Origin: Ailanthus altissimus
Lineage: Eukaryota > Streptophyta > Magnoliopsida > Sapindales > Simaroubaceae
NCBI GenBank assembly: GCA_946807835.1
Contig: OX327712.1
Span: 16,386,001-16,450,000, forward strand
Direction of reading: 5' to 3'
DNA length: 64,000 nucleotides
Of the stretch, positions 61,101 through 64,000 are shown piece after piece. The notes under the pieces were generated by a model that had not been told where the DNA came from, made no database searches, and saw only the letters and a list, made by a program, of their open reading frames with translations. The position numbers were made by a program, and so were the translations under genes. Each line of letters starts with the position of its first letter. The stretch's first letter is position 1.

Positions 61101-63375
61101 TTCTGAAATTGAGATGACCAAGCAGAACAACATTCAGAAAATCAGAATAACATAAAAATTAATAAAAAAAGGCAATTGAGAAATGATTCAAATAAAAATA
61201 AAAAATAAACTGCCACATTATCATTAAATACTTACAATTCTCACAGAGTTAGCGTCCCTCTTCACTATCTTGATAAGATTTGAGCTCCTTCCATTGCTCG
61301 CTGATACAGGATGAGAATTCTTACCGAGCAATTCATCTTTAAGATTTTGCCCTCGGGAGCCGAAAACTTTTCTTTCTTCCCATATGTCAACCTATCAAAA
61401 GAACAAAAAGAAGTTTGTTCAACCAGACAAAATAGACAACATGTACATATAAATGCAGTGCTTAGAACTCCAGCTATAGAAAAATGGATATTAAACAAAT
61501 TATTCTACTTTTATTTAATTAAATCTTCTGGTTGGAGAATTATACGAGGGCCTGAAGAAATATGTAAAGCAATTGAAAAATGTAATTTAAGATCAAATAA
61601 ACCTTACACAAAAAAGTTTATGGTACAGAAGCACGGCCAATGGTGGCGTTTTTAGAGCCTGTATGGCATAGCTTTTCCACAAGCTAAAAAAGCTTTTTTA
61701 ATTGTCAAAAGCTCAACTAAAAAATTTTTGAGGTGTTTGGTCGCGAATCAAAGAAGAGCATTTGAGATCAAAAAACCTATTTTACTTCTATAAGTAGAGG
61801 TTAGAGAGGTTCTTTTAATGTGTTGAATTATCTAAAACACCCTTATTTTATTTTAAAAGTTTCACTTCAATTCTCTTTTAACATAACCCCAAAAAACTTG
61901 TCTTTTAAAGTAATTACACAATTTTTCCTATAAGCTAGGATGACAACCAAACGACTAATAATTTTTTTTTATAAAGCTCTTCTATGAAAGCTCTACTAAC
62001 ATAAACTCTACTTACAGAAGCTCTACTTGAAAAGTCATACCAAATGGACCCTTAGCCTACATCAATGGCATTAATGAATTCTGCACCACAAGCATAATTA
62101 TACGAAGAAGTTTACCAAATTGCTCCAAATCATGTTTATATATATTGGCACCATTCACATTCTGACTGAAACCACATCATCATCCACCAATGAGGCATTG
62201 AAAGAATATTCTCCTATGAGAAATAAATACAGTGCATGACTTTTAGTTACATTAGTTTACAGTGGTTATACCACAATTGGGCACTCTGAAGTGGTTGTAC
62301 AACATGTGGGGCAGAGATGCAATTTTATTAAAAACAAAAATCAATATACAAAAGTTGGTGTGTATAAAAAAGAGACCAGCAATCCCAGATCCCCTAAAAT
62401 GAGCAGACACTATATCAACAGCAAACACATCTTAAATATAGACAAAAGACCTTTGTCCCCTATTAACCCATTGTTGCTTCCCGAGTCTGATAAAGTGAAG
62501 GCCTAGGCACAAAGAGAGGCCCAAAACACTTTTTTCCCAAGGTATAAAATATCCTCTCCTTTTATAGTCTTCAAAAGTTGGTCTGCTTCTTCCAATCCAC
62601 AAGACCCAAAAATTAGCCATAACCAAACACCCCCATAAGACAGGTTGAACAGGAGAAAAAAGGGATCATCCAAGAGATGACAAATTTCAAAATGATTCTC
62701 GTGAAGACAGAAAGTGGCGGATATACGAAAGAGGTACAGAGATCATAGGAATAATCATCCATCCGTCAACTACCATGCTTTCATACACGAGTACAAGGTA
62801 AATAAATGATACTTTCAAGTTCTTTATTAGAAAACAGGATGATTTATTCAAATCAAGGTGGGGATGACACAGAAGTGAACCATATGTCCAGAAGGGCAAA
62901 AAAAATGACCCTCTAAAAGCTACCTCCAACCACACAAAATAAGATCCAGCATATTGATACCACTTAAGTACCAGTCTCGAAAATGTACAAAGAATGAAAG
63001 GTGTCTCAATCAACAAAATTAACACGAAACCCCACACCAAATAAATAGATACTTTCAAATATATCAACCATAATCTAACATTGGATGTAAGACAAACAAT
63101 GCAGAGACATCTGATAAGAAAACCTACCAGTCTTGTCACTGCCTTTTTTCCATATTCATCACCATTATCATAAACATGTTTGAGAGCTTTAGGAAGAACT
63201 TTCCAAAACTCATTGACAAACTCGCTGCCCTTTCGCCTACTATTTTGCAAAATGTCATTAGCTAAATACAAGAAAGAAACACGCCGCTCCTTTTGCGAAG
63301 AATTAAACAATTTATCCCATGTTTCAACAATCTCTTTTGCCTTCTTCCGGTAAGTAATACACCATTTGGACAATG
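55178..63375 (-). CDS. CID-domain (RPRD/CTD-interacting) protein, 3' six coding exons; start outside the window
   Basis: Exons on the minus strand: 63128-63375, 61236-61391, 60946-61102, 59231-59370, 59112-59147, 55178-56023, all GT-AG with matching phases, 1583 bases. The first exon (roughly 25-30 codons in relatives) must lie beyond 64000. The first exon here encodes most of a CID fold (ALSKWCITYRKKAKEIVETW, RRVSFLYLANDILQNSRRKG, FWKVLPKALKHV), continued by VDIWEERKVFGSRGQNLKDELLG. Such domains bind the phosphorylated C-terminal tail of RNA polymerase II in the nucleus and couple transcription with RNA processing. Next comes a helical, coiled-coil-like part (LVDQLQEQENVLQQCVGQLESAETTRAALVFQLKEALQDQ). 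The 282-codon last exon is low-complexity: alanine-rich (KKAAAAAVAAKLAAS), a candidate basic signal PPEKRPKLDK, then proline/glutamine-rich with PPPPPLPP and QQPQQPQQQQP. It ends TSPLPRQ. No defect seen. Confidence 0.93.
56024..59111 (-). other. Large intron of the CID gene
   Basis: 3088 bases with normal GT...AG ends. It holds an AT-rich block (about 57110-57860) with a TGTGTGTGTG run at about 57248 and a TTTGGTATATAGGATATG-like right edge that may be an old insertion, plus a short inverted-repeat element at 58411-58610. No gene inside. Confidence 0.6.
58411..58610. mobile_element. Short inverted-repeat element in the CID gene intron
   Basis: GATGTCCTTATTTTACAAAA + ATGAGG on the left pairs with CCTCACTTTTATAAATAAGG + ACATCC on the right, about 26 bases of imperfect terminal inverted repeat around a 150-base non-coding centre. 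No target duplication is certain. It is probably a small MITE. Confidence 0.55.
61655..62051. mobile_element. Tourist-like (PIF/Harbinger) MITE in the CID gene intron
   Basis: 397 bases, left tip GAGCCTGTATGGCATAGC, right tip (inverted) GGGTCCATTTGGTATGAC, and TTA on both sides (61652-61654, 62052-62054), the 3-base duplication typical of this superfamily. Many AAGCT/AGCTT words occur inside. Non-coding. Confidence 0.7.
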
Positions 63376-64000
63376 CTGAACAATATCTTAAAGAAATTCA
63401 TACCATAAGAAACAAATCAATATATAAGGAAAGAAAAACTGAGATGCAAGGGAAGAAAAAACTTTTTTTCTTATAGGAAACAGAAAATTTTATTAGAGGA
63501 AAGTGGATAAGGTATCCACAAGAAGAAAAAGAAAGGAAACCTGAATTACAAGCTAAACAACTGAAAATACAAGACTAGCTAGAAGAAAGAACAGTCTGTA
63601 GGTTGTAAGATAGTTTATCAGTTTTGAGGGTGTTATTGTCAGCAGTTTTGGTCACAGGGTATGCAGTTATAGGTCATCTTAGTTTGTTTTTGTACAGCTT
63701 TTCATTCTAGAGCTGACTGGGCACATGGCACACTTTTGTATTTTTCCTATTCTTTTATATGAAAACAAAATTCTTTTAGTCTCCTATTCAATTAATAAAT
63801 ACACGGAAACGGACATACTTGAAGCATGAGGACAAAATCAACCATGTAGCAGAGTGATCATAAGAAAAAGAACTTACTGGAAAAGGAAAATAAATAATTA
63901 AATAACCAAAAGATGCTTAAAAACAATTTGTAATTGTAAACTACTTGGTCGTCCACCAGTATGTACTATCTTTGATTTAACTAGTTAGTAATAATGGAAA
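63376..64000 (-). other. First visible intron of the CID gene (partial)
   Basis: No exon resembling the missing N-terminal codons was found here, so this looks like intron sequence running off the right edge. The part 63560-63800 is less AT-rich and without coding potential. Confidence 0.5.

Noticed and set aside
1..64000. tRNA, rRNA or other structured RNA genes
   Set aside because: TGGTATCAGAGC-type matches are retrotransposon primer sites; no cloverleaf with both A- and B-box motifs was seen. A tRNAscan or Infernal run would be decisive.

Overview
The window is nuclear DNA from a flowering plant, most likely a eudicot. It is very AT-rich, its genes have short AT-rich introns, and it is full of plant-type Ty1/copia and Ty3/gypsy LTR elements, a LINE, a TRIM and several MITEs. 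The protein-coding genes are all ordinary plant families. I cannot fix the species from the sequence.

Layout. 1-2324: 3' end of a decayed copia element. 3208-6825: a complete but internally deleted chromovirus with 535-bp LTRs. 6826-14785: gene-free AT-rich DNA with a tandem duplication, an ATT microsatellite, a foldback element and a degraded LTR. 14786-15746: solo LTR with target duplication. 15985-23046: intact eight-exon MATE transporter gene (+), whose 4.2-kb sixth intron holds a LINE fragment that is itself split by a second solo LTR of the same family. 27308-29548: 5'-truncated NDRG/NDL pseudogene (-) with a partial duplicate beside it. 30831-31427: single-exon gene for a small, very basic protein of unknown function. 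32071-35000: an interrupted AT-rich element. 36034-36301: EXO70 pseudogene scrap. 36625-37511: 52-bp minisatellite. 37512-about 42830: decayed copia (-) with a TRIM inserted in it. 43617-48863: a second copy of the AT-rich element, split by a complete Ale/Retrofit-like copia (44142-48644). 49173-53398: intact nine-exon ELMO-domain gene (-). 55178-63375: the 3' six coding exons of an RNA polymerase II CTD-interacting (CID/RPRD-type) gene (-); its first exon lies beyond the right edge.

The three recognised intact genes (MATE, ELMO, CID/RPRD) are unrelated housekeeping or transport functions and do not form a pathway. Exon structures were worked out by eye; for MATE (486 codons) and ELMO (333 codons) the exon lengths sum exactly to whole codons with consensus splice sites throughout, apart from one GC-AG intron in the MATE gene.

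I found no tRNA, rRNA or CRISPR feature and no convincing new multi-gene system. The more unusual items are the chromovirus deletion derivative, which keeps Gag-protease and the C-terminal chromodomain; the copia element with no recognisable gag and a duplicated polypurine-tract/LTR junction; the solo-LTR pair around the MATE gene; and the small basic orphan protein.
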